DNA of 64,000 bases from Gemmatimonadota bacterium (GTDB taxonomy: Bacteria; Gemmatimonadota; Gemmatimonadetes; Gemmatimonadales; GWC2-71-9), in assembly GCA_016713435.1 (NCBI GenBank), contig JADJPD010000001.1:496001-560000 (forward strand), in the 5' to 3' direction. The notes beneath the pieces were generated by a model, which ran no database searches, was not told the DNA's origin, and saw nothing but the letters and a program-made list of their open reading frames with translations. A program made the position numbers and the translations under genes. Positions 1 to 7,794 of the stretch are shown here, piece after piece (the first letter of the stretch is position 1; every line of letters begins with the position of its first letter).

Positions 1-160
1 CTTCCGCTCCGGCCGCATGTTCCCCGACCGGACCCTCGACGGCATGATGGTCGGGCTCCGGACCACCTTCAGCGTGGGCTCGGTGCTCTCCTCGCCGGCC
101 ATCGCGGACGGCGTCCTCTACGTCGGCAGCACCGACGGCACCCTCTACGCCCTGCGGTAG
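1..160 (+). CDS. PQQ-like beta-propeller protein, C-terminal end (partial)
   Basis: Only the last 52 codons are visible, read in frame from base 2 to a TAG at 158-160; the start lies to the left of the window. The final residues, GVLYVGSTDGTLYALR, form a classic PQQ-type (YVGSxDGxLYAL) propeller blade. Such repeats occur in outer-membrane assembly proteins of the BamB type, in quinoprotein dehydrogenases and in WD-like sensor proteins, so the specific role cannot be told from this fragment. A hairpin follows 73 bases downstream. Confidence 0.75.
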   Translation, partial: FRSGRMFPDRTLDGMMVGLRTTFSVGSVLSSPAIADGVLYVGSTDGTLYALR

Positions 161-233
161 CGGGGCGCCGCCCTGACGTCCCGGGGCGTCGGGCCCCCGG
201 GGCCGGGACAGGTTCCGGCAGGACCAGAATGAC

Positions 234-259
234 GAGGGGCCGGCGGATGCCGGCCCCTC
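234..259 (+). terminator. Hairpin downstream of the beta-propeller gene
   Basis: A perfect 11-bp stem (234-244 with 249-259) closes a GGAT loop. It is followed by a short pyrimidine stretch without a strong T-run. It lies between two co-directional genes and probably ends the upstream transcript. Confidence 0.5.
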
Positions 260-372
260 ACCCGTTTCCCACGCCCCTCTCATGCAACCCTCATCCCGGT
301 CTTCGGTCGGCGGCGATATCTTGCCTCCGTGGCACGGCCCCCGTGCCCTGCTCCCTGTCCCGAGCCCCTTTC

Positions 373-1662
373 ATGACCGACAACTGGCGTTCCCGAGCCC
401 AGAGTGCCGCCGACGTGGCGGCTCACGTCCAATCCGGCCAGCGTGTGTTCGTGCACGGCGCGGCGATGACGCCCACCCCGCTCCTCGACGCGCTGGTGGC
501 GCGCACCGACCTTGCCGGGGTCCGCCTCTACCACATGCACCTCGAGGGGCGGGTCCCCTTCGCCGCGCCGGGCCTCTCGGAGCGGCTCCGCTCCGTCTCC
601 TTCTTCACCGGGGCGGCGCTCCGCCAGCCCATCGCCGACGGCGACGCCGACTTCATGCCGGTGTTCCTCTCGGACATCCCCGACCTCTTCCTGCGCGGCC
701 ACATCCCGCTCGACGTCGCGGTGGTGCAGCTCTCCCCGCCCGACGCGCACGGGCTCTGCACCCTCGGCACCTCGGTGGACTGCGCCAAGGCCGCCGTGGA
801 GACCGCCCGGGTGATCCTGGCCGAGATCAACCCCCGGGTGCCGCGGACCCACGGGAACACCGTGGTGCCGCTGGCGCAGGTGACGGCCTTCACCCTCACC
901 GACCACCCGCTCCACGAGCACCCCCCGGAGCCCGAGACGGAGATCGAGGGCCGCATCGGCGAGCTGGTGGCGTCGCTGGTGGAGGACGGCAGCACGCTGC
1001 AGATGGGCATCGGCGGCATCCCCGACGCGGTGCTGGCCCGCCTCCACGACAAGCGCGACCTGGGCGTCCACACCGAGATGTTCAGCGACCGCCTGCTGGA
1101 CCTCATCGAGGCGGGCGCCGTCACCAACCGCCACAAGGTGGTCCACCCCGGCCGCACGGTGACGAGCTTCATCGCCGGCACGCACCGGATCTTCGACTAC
1201 GTCAACGACAACCCGCTGGTCGAATTCCACCCCTGCAACCGCACCAACGACACCGCACTCATCCGGAAGAACCCCAAGGTGGTGGCCGTCAACTCGGCGA
1301 TCCAGGTGGACCTGACGGGCCAGGTCTGCGCCGACAGCCTCGGGCACCGGATCTACTCGGGGATCGGCGGGCAGATGGACTTCATCCGGGGGGCCGCGCT
1401 CTCGCCGGGCGGGAAGCCGATCATCGCGCTGCCGTCCATGGCCGCGCGCGGCACCATCTCCCGGATCACCCCGGCGCTGTCGGCCGGGGCCGGCGTGGTC
1501 ACCACGCGCGGGCACGTGCACTGGGTGGTGACGGAGTACGGGATCGCGAGCCTGCACGGGAAGACCATCCGCGAGCGCGCGGAGGCGCTGATCAACATCG
1601 CCCACCCGGATGCGCGGGCGGAGTTGAGGCGGGACGCCGGGCGGGTGCTGGGGCGCATGTGA
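373..1662 (+). CDS. Acetyl-CoA hydrolase/transferase family CoA-transferase
   Basis: This 429-residue protein matches class I acetyl-CoA hydrolase/transferases of the 4-hydroxybutyrate or succinyl-CoA:acetate CoA-transferase type. These move CoA between an acyl-CoA and a free acid through a glutamyl-CoA intermediate. The likely catalytic glutamate is E235 in HTEMFSD. The CoA-binding loop GIGGIP lies at 212-217, and the C-terminal half carries VVTEYGIASLHGKTIRERA. The ATG at 373 was chosen because the upstream in-frame extension looks non-coding and the protein aligns from there. It is a single-gene unit; the acid used as acceptor cannot be deduced. A cytosolic role in acetate or short-acid turnover is inferred. 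Confidence 0.9.
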   Translation: MTDNWRSRAQSAADVAAHVQSGQRVFVHGAAMTPTPLLDALVARTDLAGVRLYHMHLEGRVPFAAPGLSERLRSVSFFTGAALRQPIADGDADFMPVFLSDIPDLFLRGHIPLDVAVVQLSPPDAHGLCTLGTSVDCAKAAVETARVILAEINPRVPRTHGNTVVPLAQVTAFTLTDHPLHEHPPEPETEIEGRIGELVASLVEDGSTLQMGIGGIPDAVLARLHDKRDLGVHTEMFSDRLLDLIEAGAVTNRHKVVHPGRTVTSFIAGTHRIFDYVNDNPLVEFHPCNRTNDTALIRKNPKVVAVNSAIQVDLTGQVCADSLGHRIYSGIGGQMDFIRGAALSPGGKPIIALPSMAARGTISRITPALSAGAGVVTTRGHVHWVVTEYGIASLHGKTIRERAEALINIAHPDARAELRRDAGRVLGRM

Positions 1663-1696
1663 GCCACGGCCGGCAGGCCGGCCAATTGACTCCCTG

Positions 1697-1735
<39 letters not shown>

Positions 1736-1762
1736 GCCGTGGCTCGGCGGCCCCGAACGCAA

Positions 1763-1791
1763 ACGGCGGGGTCCCGTGGGGACCCCGCCGT
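1763..1791 (-). terminator. Terminator hairpin of the pilB-pilT-pilC operon
   Basis: A perfect 13-bp stem (1763-1775 with 1779-1791) closes a GTG loop. On the minus strand a short T-containing stretch (TTTGCGTTCGG) follows. It lies 47 bases beyond the pilC stop codon. The symmetric stem could also act on plus-strand transcripts. Confidence 0.65.
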
Positions 1792-1793
1792 CT

Positions 1794-1815
1794 GGCGCGG
1801 CCCGTGGGCCGCGCC
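1794..1815. terminator. Second hairpin after pilC
   Basis: A 10-bp perfect inverted repeat (1794-1803 with 1806-1815) sits beside the main pil terminator and shares its CCCGTGGG centre. It probably works with its neighbour to separate the convergent CoA-transferase and pil transcripts. Confidence 0.5.
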
Positions 1816-1837
1816 TACGACCGTGGAAGAACGTCGA

Positions 1838-3046
1838 TTACTGGACCGCGTTCATCATGTCGAAGATCGGCAGGTACATGGCCACCACCATGCCGCCGAC
1901 GATGACGCCGAGGACCACGATCATCATGGGCTCCATGAGCGAGAGCAGCGCGCCCACGGCCACGTCCACCTCTTCGTCGTAGAAGTCCGCGATCTTGGTG
2001 AGCATCTCGTCCAGGCCGCCCGTCTGCTCGCCGACCGCGATCATGCTGATGACCATGGGCGGGAACACCTTGGACTTCTCGAGCGGCGCCGCGATGGTGT
2101 CGCCGCCGGCGATCGAGTTGCGGCTGGCCATCACCGCGTCGTGGATCACGCGGTTGCCCGCCGTCTTGGCGGTGATCTCGAGCCCGTCCAGGATCGACAC
2201 GCCGGAGCTGATCAGGGTGCCGAGCGTCCGGGTGAAGCGGGAGACCGCGGACTTCCGCAGCATGTCGCCCAGCACGGGGGCGTTCAGCAGCATCTGGTCC
2301 AGCCGCAGCCGCCCGTCGGGCGTCTTGTAGTACTGCTTGATGGCGTAGACGATGCCGCCGATGATCAGGATGAGCGCCCACCAGTAGTTGATCAGGAAGT
2401 CCGACATCGCGATGACGATGCGCGTCGGCAGCGGCAGCTCCATGTTGACGCTGGCGAACATCTTCTGGAACGTCGGGATCACGAAGATGAGCAGCACCGC
2501 CACCGCGATGCCGGCCACGCTGAAGATGACGCCCGGGTACACCATGGCGCCCTTCACCTTCCGGATGAGCGCGTCGCTCTTCTCGAGGAAGGTGGCGAGG
2601 CGCATCAGGATGGTGTCCAGGATGCCGCCCGCCTCGCCGGCCGCCACCATGTTGACGTAGAGGTCGGTGAAGGCCTTGGGGTGCTTGCTGAAGGCGTCGG
2701 CCAGGGTGTGGCCGCTCTCGACGTCGAAGACCACCTGCTTGGTGACGTCGGCCAGCGCCGCGTTCTCGGTCTGCTTGGCCAGGATGTCCAGCGACTGGAC
2801 CAGCGGCAGGCCCGAGTTGATCATCGTGGCGAACTGCCGGGTGAAGATCACGATGTCGCGGGTCTTGATGCCCTTCTTGCCGAGCGCGCCGAAGGAGAGC
2901 TGCTTGGGCTGCTCCCGGACGTTCACCACGATCATCTTCTGCTGCTTGATGTGCTTCAGGACCTCGTCCCGGTTGGGCACGTCCAGCGTGCCCTTCAGGA
3001 TCTGGCCCGTGCTCGCGTTGCGGGCGGTGTACTCGAAGACCGGCAT
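1838..3046 (-). CDS. pilC: Type IV pilus inner-membrane platform protein PilC
   Basis: This 402-residue protein has the two tandem T2SSF/GspF domains (about 68-191 and 271-393) and three hydrophobic segments typical of PilC. PilC is the inner-membrane platform on which the PilB and PilT motors act. The N-terminus PVFEYTARNASTGQILKG is characteristic of the family. It is the last gene of pilB-pilT-pilC, 18 bases after pilT. GspF of a type II secretion system is the alternative. Adjacency to pilT, which type II systems lack, supports a pilus role. Confidence 0.95.
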   Translation of the reverse strand: MPVFEYTARNASTGQILKGTLDVPNRDEVLKHIKQQKMIVVNVREQPKQLSFGALGKKGIKTRDIVIFTRQFATMINSGLPLVQSLDILAKQTENAALADVTKQVVFDVESGHTLADAFSKHPKAFTDLYVNMVAAGEAGGILDTILMRLATFLEKSDALIRKVKGAMVYPGVIFSVAGIAVAVLLIFVIPTFQKMFASVNMELPLPTRIVIAMSDFLINYWWALILIIGGIVYAIKQYYKTPDGRLRLDQMLLNAPVLGDMLRKSAVSRFTRTLGTLISSGVSILDGLEITAKTAGNRVIHDAVMASRNSIAGGDTIAAPLEKSKVFPPMVISMIAVGEQTGGLDEMLTKIADFYDEEVDVAVGALLSLMEPMMIVVLGVIVGGMVVAMYLPIFDMMNAVQ

Positions 3047-3064
3047 GCGTGGCTCCTCGTCCGG

Positions 3065-4195
3065 TTAGCGGCGGGCGGCGGGACGGCCCGCCTTGGGATC
3101 GACCGTGCCCATTTCCTGCTCCTCCAGCGGCGTCTCGCCGCACATGCGCAGGAGCTCGTTGGGGTCGCCGGAGGCCCGGAGGCACTCCTCGAGCGTCACC
3201 TCGCGGCTCATGTACAGCTGGAAGAGGGAATCATTCATGGTCTGCATGCCGTGCTTCTTGCCCGACTGCAGCGCGGAATAGATCTGGTGGACCTTGTCGT
3301 CGCGGATCAGGGCGCGGATGGCCGGGGTGCAGACCATCACCTCGCACGCCATGGCGCGGCCGCGGCCCTTGGCCTTCTGCAGCAGCGTCTGCGTGATCAC
3401 GCCCTCCAGCACGAACGCCAGCTGCGCCCGCACCTGCGTCTGCTGGTTGGGCGGGAAGACGTCGATGATGCGGTTGATGGACTCCGCCGCCGAGTTGGTG
3501 TGCAGCGTGGCCAGGGCCAGGTGGCCCGTCTCGGCGATGGTGAGGCACGCGGAGATGGTCTCGAGGTCGCGCAACTCGCCCACCAGGATCACGTCCGGGT
3601 CCTCGCGCAGCGCGTACTTGAGCGCGTTGGAGAAGCTCTTCGTGTCCGTCCCCACCTCGCGCTGGTTGATGATGCAGCCCTGGTGGCGGTGGATGAACTC
3701 GATCGGGTCCTCCACCGTGATGATGTGGCCCTTCCGCTCCTTGTTGATCTTGTCGAGCACCGCGGCCAGCGTGGTGCTCTTGCCCGAGCCCGTGGGCCCG
3801 GTGACGAGCAGCAGGCCGCGCGGCTTCTCGGCCAGCTTGGAGATCACCGGCGGCAGCCCGAGGTCCTGGAAGGTCCGCACGTTGAACGGGATCATCCGGA
3901 CCACCATCGCCACGCAGCCGCGCTGCTTGAACACGTTGCCGCGGAAGCGCGCCAGGTTCTGGATGCCGAAGCTGAAGTCCAGCTCGTCCTCGGTCTCGAA
4001 GCGCTTCTTCTGGTTCTCGGTGAGCACCGAGTAGGCCAGCGAGAGGGTGTCCTTGGGCGTCAGCACGTCCGGCGCCGCGGCGCTGACGATGTCGCCGTCG
4101 ATGCGCAGCTTGGCCCGCTCGCCGGCGGTGATGTGCAGGTCGGAGGCGTCCTTCTCGATCATCTCCTCGAGCAGGGCCCGGAGGTTGATGGTCAT
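3065..4195 (-). CDS. pilT: Type IV pilus retraction ATPase PilT
   Basis: This 376-residue secretion ATPase depolymerises pilin and powers twitching and DNA uptake. Visible motifs are Walker A GPTGSGKSTT, the acidic Walker B ILVGELRDLET, the His box LATLHTNSAAE, and the PilT-specific segment PAIRALIRDDKVHQIYSAL near residue 290, close to the AIRNLIR retraction motif. Its ATG overlaps the pilB stop as ATGA, implying translational coupling. Length is near the family norm of about 345-375; the C-terminal tail after the last helix is hydrophilic. Confidence 0.97.
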   Translation of the reverse strand: MTINLRALLEEMIEKDASDLHITAGERAKLRIDGDIVSAAAPDVLTPKDTLSLAYSVLTENQKKRFETEDELDFSFGIQNLARFRGNVFKQRGCVAMVVRMIPFNVRTFQDLGLPPVISKLAEKPRGLLLVTGPTGSGKSTTLAAVLDKINKERKGHIITVEDPIEFIHRHQGCIINQREVGTDTKSFSNALKYALREDPDVILVGELRDLETISACLTIAETGHLALATLHTNSAAESINRIIDVFPPNQQTQVRAQLAFVLEGVITQTLLQKAKGRGRAMACEVMVCTPAIRALIRDDKVHQIYSALQSGKKHGMQTMNDSLFQLYMSREVTLEECLRASGDPNELLRMCGETPLEEQEMGTVDPKAGRPAARR

Positions 4196-5904
4196 GCGGC
4201 GGTCTCCTTCACGACTTCCTCGAGGGTGGTGACGCCCTTCTCGATCTTCTTCATGCCGTCCATGCGCAGCGTGAGCATCCCTTCGCTCACGGCCAGGTCG
4301 CGGATCTCCGCCACCGACCCGCCGCGCAGGATGCAGCGCCGCAGCTCGGGGCTCAGCGCCATCACCTCATACAGGCCGGCGCGGCCCTTGTAGCCCGTGC
4401 CGTTGCACACCTCGCAGCCCGCCCCGCGCATGAACGTCAGCTGGCGCAGCACCGCGGGGTCGCCCAGCGTCTTGAGCTCGAGGTCGGTGTAGGTGTGCGG
4501 GCCCTTGCACTCCTTGCAGATCCGGCGCACCAGCCGCTGCGCCACCACCAGGTTCACCGCGCTCGACACGTTGAAGGCCTCGATCCCCATGTCGATCATG
4601 CGGGTGATGGTGCTCGGCGCGTCGTTGGTGTGCAGCGTGGAGAGCACCAGGTGCCCCGTGAGCGCCGCCTTGATGGCGATGCCGCCGGTCTCGAGGTCCC
4701 GGATCTCGCCGATCATGATGATGTTCGGGTCCTGCCGCAGGAACGCCTTCAGCGCCGCCGCGAACGTCAGCCCGATCTCGTTCCGGACGAGCACCTGGTT
4801 GATGCCCATCAGGTTGTACTCCACCGGGTCCTCGGCCGTCATGATGTTGGTCTCGATGGTGTTCACCCGAGACAGGGCCGAGTAGAGCGTCGTGGTCTTC
4901 CCCGAGCCCGTGGGGCCGGTGACCAGCACCATCCCGTACGGGTTCAGGATGGCGCGCATCAGGTCCTCCTCCGCCTTCGGCTCGAACCCGAACTTCTGCA
5001 GGTCGAGCGTCAGGTTCCCCTTGTCGAGGATCCGGAGCACGATCTTCTCGCCGTAGATGCAGGGCAGCGTCGACACCCGGAAGTCGATGACCCGGCTCCC
5101 CATCTTCAGCTTGAGGCGCCCGTCCTGCGGCACCCGGCGCTCGGCGATGTTCAAGGCCGAGAGGATCTTGATGCGGCTGGTGAGCGCCGCCTTCATCTTG
5201 ATGGGCGGCTTCATCACCTCGAGCAGCGAGCCGTCGATGCGGTAGCGCACCCGGATCTCGTGCTCGAACGGCTCGATGTGGATGTCCGAGGCCCCGCGCT
5301 TCACCGCGTCCGTCAGGATGCCGTTGATGAGCTTCACCACCGGCGCGTCGTTGATCTGCGCCTGCGTGGCCGCCTCGTCCTCCTGGTCCTCCACTACCTC
5401 GACGTCCGACTCGCCCAGCTCCTCCATGTCCTTGAGCAGCGTCTTGAGCTGCTCCTCGGAGGACTCGTAGTGCTTCTCGATCAGCGCGCGCAGCGTGTAT
5501 TCCCCGGCGATCACCGGGAAGAGGTCGAAGCGCGTGATGAACTTGAGGTCGTCGAGCGTGCCGCTGTTGGTGGGGTCCGCCATCGCCACCGTCAGCGTGC
5601 GGCCCTCCCGCTTGAGCGGGAGCACCACGTGCTTCAGCGCGAAGTCCGCGGGGACCATCTTGAGGATCTTGGGGTCCACCTCGAAGCGCGTCAGGTCCAC
5701 TGCCGGCATGCGCGACTGGCGCGCCAGCACCTTGGTGACCTCGAGCTCCTGGACCAGTCCCAGCTTCACCAGGACATAGCCCAGCCGATGACCAGACGAC
5801 TTCTGCTCGTTCAGGGCTGCGGTCAGTTGCTCCCGCGTGATCAGCCCTTCACGAATCAGAATGTCGCCCAGCCGGTCGCTTCCTCCGGCCGCTGCAGTCG
5901 CCAT
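4192..5904 (-). CDS. pilB: Type IV pilus extension ATPase PilB
   Basis: This 570-residue motor polymerises pilin at the inner membrane. The N-terminus has two 24-residue MshEN motifs, at residues 11-34 (RLGDILIREG start) and 40-63 (RLGYVLVKLG start), separated by five residues. This is the layout known to bind cyclic di-GMP. The ATPase core shows Walker A GPTGSGKTTTLYS, Walker B MIGEIRDLETG and a His box LSTLHTNDAPST. A zinc tetracysteine site follows as CKEC and CEVC near the C-terminus. It is first in the operon, about 50 bases after a promoter at 5959-5986. Confidence 0.96.
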   Translation of the reverse strand: MATAAAGGSDRLGDILIREGLITREQLTAALNEQKSSGHRLGYVLVKLGLVQELEVTKVLARQSRMPAVDLTRFEVDPKILKMVPADFALKHVVLPLKREGRTLTVAMADPTNSGTLDDLKFITRFDLFPVIAGEYTLRALIEKHYESSEEQLKTLLKDMEELGESDVEVVEDQEDEAATQAQINDAPVVKLINGILTDAVKRGASDIHIEPFEHEIRVRYRIDGSLLEVMKPPIKMKAALTSRIKILSALNIAERRVPQDGRLKLKMGSRVIDFRVSTLPCIYGEKIVLRILDKGNLTLDLQKFGFEPKAEEDLMRAILNPYGMVLVTGPTGSGKTTTLYSALSRVNTIETNIMTAEDPVEYNLMGINQVLVRNEIGLTFAAALKAFLRQDPNIIMIGEIRDLETGGIAIKAALTGHLVLSTLHTNDAPSTITRMIDMGIEAFNVSSAVNLVVAQRLVRRICKECKGPHTYTDLELKTLGDPAVLRQLTFMRGAGCEVCNGTGYKGRAGLYEVMALSPELRRCILRGGSVAEIRDLAVSEGMLTLRMDGMKKIEKGVTTLEEVVKETAA

Positions 5905-5958
5905 CGTTCCGCTAACGCTGGATTGTGAAGTGGGGCAACGGTTTAGGGCACCTGATTC

Positions 5959-5986
5959 AAAGTAGGCTGTGAGGGGAGGGTGTCAA
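5959..5986 (-). promoter_or_regulatory. Sigma70-like promoter of pilB-pilT-pilC
   Basis: Reading the minus strand, a consensus -35 TTGACA (5986-5981) is followed after 16 bases by TACTTT (5964-5959). The expected start of transcription leaves a leader of about 48 bases before pilB. The -10 is weak outside its TAnnnT frame. Confidence 0.55.
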
Positions 5987-6097
5987 GGGATACGATCACC
6001 CCGGAGGAGGGGGTCTGCCTCGCACCGCCGGACCATCACCTCCCAAGGTATCGGGTTGCGAGGCAAGGAGTTGAAACGGCCGGGAACCACGCAGGTC

Positions 6098-6751
6098 TCA
6101 GGGCGCAAGGCGGTCGCGGATCCGGGCCAGCGTGGCCGGACCGATCCCCGGTACCCGCACCAGGCTGTCCACCGCCGCGAACGCCCCATGCCGCTCCCGG
6201 TACGCCACGATCCGCGCCGCCAGCCCCGGCCCGATGTGCGGGAGCCGCGCCAGCTCCTCGGCGGTGGCGGTGCTGAGGCGCACGAGCGGGCCGTCCGCCG
6301 CCGGAGCCCCCTTGCCCGGGGCCAGCAGCACCAGGGCACCTCCCCCTGCCACCGCCGCCCGGGGCGTGCCGGAGAACCGGACGTGCGGCTCGAGCCGCGC
6401 CAGCAGCCCCGGCCCGACCCCGGGCACCGCGTCCAGCGCCGCCAGCGACCCGAACGGCCCATGCGCCTCCCGCCAGGCCACGATGGTCCTGGCGAGGGTC
6501 ATCCCCACCCGCGGCAGCCGGGTGAGTTCCGCTGGCCCCGCACGATCCACGTCGACCCGCTCCCCGGCGGCCAGCGGCCGGCCCAGCGCCCGGCTCGAGT
6601 CGCGATGCGCGCCCGGGGAGGCCACCGGAAGCGCCGGGAGGAGGCTCACCGCCCCGGGCGCCTGGTCCGGCGCCGCCCGCCACAGCCGGAGGCCCTGCCC
6701 CGCCACCGCGAGGCCGAGGAGCAGGAGTACCGCGCGTCGCTCGCCCGTCAT
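6098..6751 (-). CDS. Helix-hairpin-helix (ComEA-like) DNA-binding protein
   Basis: This 217-residue protein begins with a hydrophobic segment (about residues 8-22) that may anchor or export it. Two helix-hairpin-helix blocks follow, near 69-117 (LTRLPRVGMTLARTIV, LDAVPGVGPGLLARL) and 153-217 (LARLPHIGPGLAARIV, LVRVPGIGPATLARI). Paired HhH units of this kind bind the DNA backbone and are typical of ComEA, the periplasmic DNA receptor of natural transformation. The nearby type IV pilus motors make a competence role plausible, but that link is inferred. The minus strand shows TTATGGT just upstream of the ATG. Confidence 0.8.
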   Translation of the reverse strand: MTGERRAVLLLLGLAVAGQGLRLWRAAPDQAPGAVSLLPALPVASPGAHRDSSRALGRPLAAGERVDVDRAGPAELTRLPRVGMTLARTIVAWREAHGPFGSLAALDAVPGVGPGLLARLEPHVRFSGTPRAAVAGGGALVLLAPGKGAPAADGPLVRLSTATAEELARLPHIGPGLAARIVAYRERHGAFAAVDSLVRVPGIGPATLARIRDRLAP

Positions 6752-6770
6752 GCCCCACCATAACGAGGCC

Positions 6771-6804
6771 GCCCCGCATCCCCGGTATCCGGGTGATGCG
6801 GGGC
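6771..6804 (-). terminator. Extended hairpin after the cyclase-like gene
   Basis: A 10-bp stem (6771-6780 with 6795-6804) encloses a second 5-bp stem (6781-6785 with 6789-6793). It lies 24 bases beyond the stop of the M28 gene. No T-run follows, so it may be an RNA stabiliser as well as a terminator. Confidence 0.45.
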
Positions 6805-6827
6805 GGGATCATTCCAACGCGCCGGCG

Positions 6828-7748
6828 CTAGGGCTGGGGCTTCTGCAGCCGGATGAGCGCCATGCCCACGTCGCCGATCACCTGCAGGCTCCGGTCGCTC
6901 ACCTTGCCGAGGGTGTCTTCCGGGGTGTGCCACCAGGCGTGGCCGGGGCCGTAGTCGAAGTCCACCACGTCGATGGCCTTGATGCCGGCCTTCTGCAGCT
7001 CCACGTGGTCGTCGGTGATGGTCAGGCCGGGCTTGTTCACGAACACCGAGTCGTAGCCCAGCAGCTTCGCCACGTCCCAGACCCGCTTCACCACGTCCCC
7101 GGCGGCGAGCAGGCTGTTTCCCTCCTGCTTCACCTGCAGGTCCCGGTCGCCAATCATGTCGAAGAGGACGGCCCACTGGGGCCGGGGGCCCTCGGGCTGG
7201 TTGCGCGCGTAGTGCCGGGAGCCGATCAGCACGTCGTTCGGCTCCTTGGCGAAGTCGCCGAAGTCCTCGCCGTCCACGAACAGCAGGTCCACCCCGATGC
7301 CCGGGGCGCGGGCCTTGAGCGCGTCGGCCATGCCGAGGAGCACCGCCACGCCGGAGGCGCCGTCGTTGGCGCCGGGGACCGGGCGGGCCTTGTCGCCCCG
7401 GTAGGTGTCGTTGTCGGACATGGGCCGGGTGTCCCAGTGCGCCAGGAAGAGCACCCGGGTCGGGGCGGCGGGCTGGAAGCGGGCCAGGAAGTTCCGCAGC
7501 GGCAGGGTGTCGCCCCTGGCCGTCACGTGATTCCACGCCTGCACCACCACCGTGTCGGCGCGCGCGTGGAGCAGGCTGTCCAGCCAGGCGGCGGTGCGCT
7601 CGTGCCCCGCCGTCCCCGGGATGCGGTAGCCGAAGCCCACCTGCTGCTCCAGGTAGCGGTAGGCGGTGGCGCCGTCGAACTCGCGCGGCGGGGCGGTCTC
7701 GCCCTGGCAGGCGAGGGTGAGGGCGAGGAGCGGGAGGAGGGCGCGCAT
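6828..7748 (-). CDS. M28-family glutaminyl-peptide cyclotransferase-like lipoprotein
   Basis: This 306-residue protein has a lipoprotein signal (LTLAC, Cys14) and an M28 fold. It resembles animal-type glutaminyl cyclases more than aminopeptidases. Candidate zinc ligands are D129 (GANDGASG), D162 in VDGED (the usual pair is EE) and H274 in AWWHTPEDT, where the Trp-His pair is a cyclase hallmark. D197 in FDMIGD matches the acid that assists cyclisation. Such enzymes convert N-terminal Gln to pyroglutamate outside the cytoplasm. The gene starts 46 bases after sprA ends. A generic M28 aminopeptidase remains possible; H104 in AHWDTRP is an aminopeptidase-like feature. Confidence 0.75.
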   Translation of the reverse strand: MRALLPLLALTLACQGETAPPREFDGATAYRYLEQQVGFGYRIPGTAGHERTAAWLDSLLHARADTVVVQAWNHVTARGDTLPLRNFLARFQPAAPTRVLFLAHWDTRPMSDNDTYRGDKARPVPGANDGASGVAVLLGMADALKARAPGIGVDLLFVDGEDFGDFAKEPNDVLIGSRHYARNQPEGPRPQWAVLFDMIGDRDLQVKQEGNSLLAAGDVVKRVWDVAKLLGYDSVFVNKPGLTITDDHVELQKAGIKAIDVVDFDYGPGHAWWHTPEDTLGKVSDRSLQVIGDVGMALIRLQKPQP

Positions 7749-7794
7749 GGCGGGAAAGAAAGGGGGGCGGCCCGCCCCGCGCCAGAGCCGGGGG

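Noticed and set aside
1739..4393. Very long open frame on the plus strand, opposite pilC-pilT-pilB
   Set aside because: High-G+C genes leave the opposite strand open. The translation is His/Arg/Asp-rich with no domain, while the minus strand encodes clear PilC, PilT and PilB.
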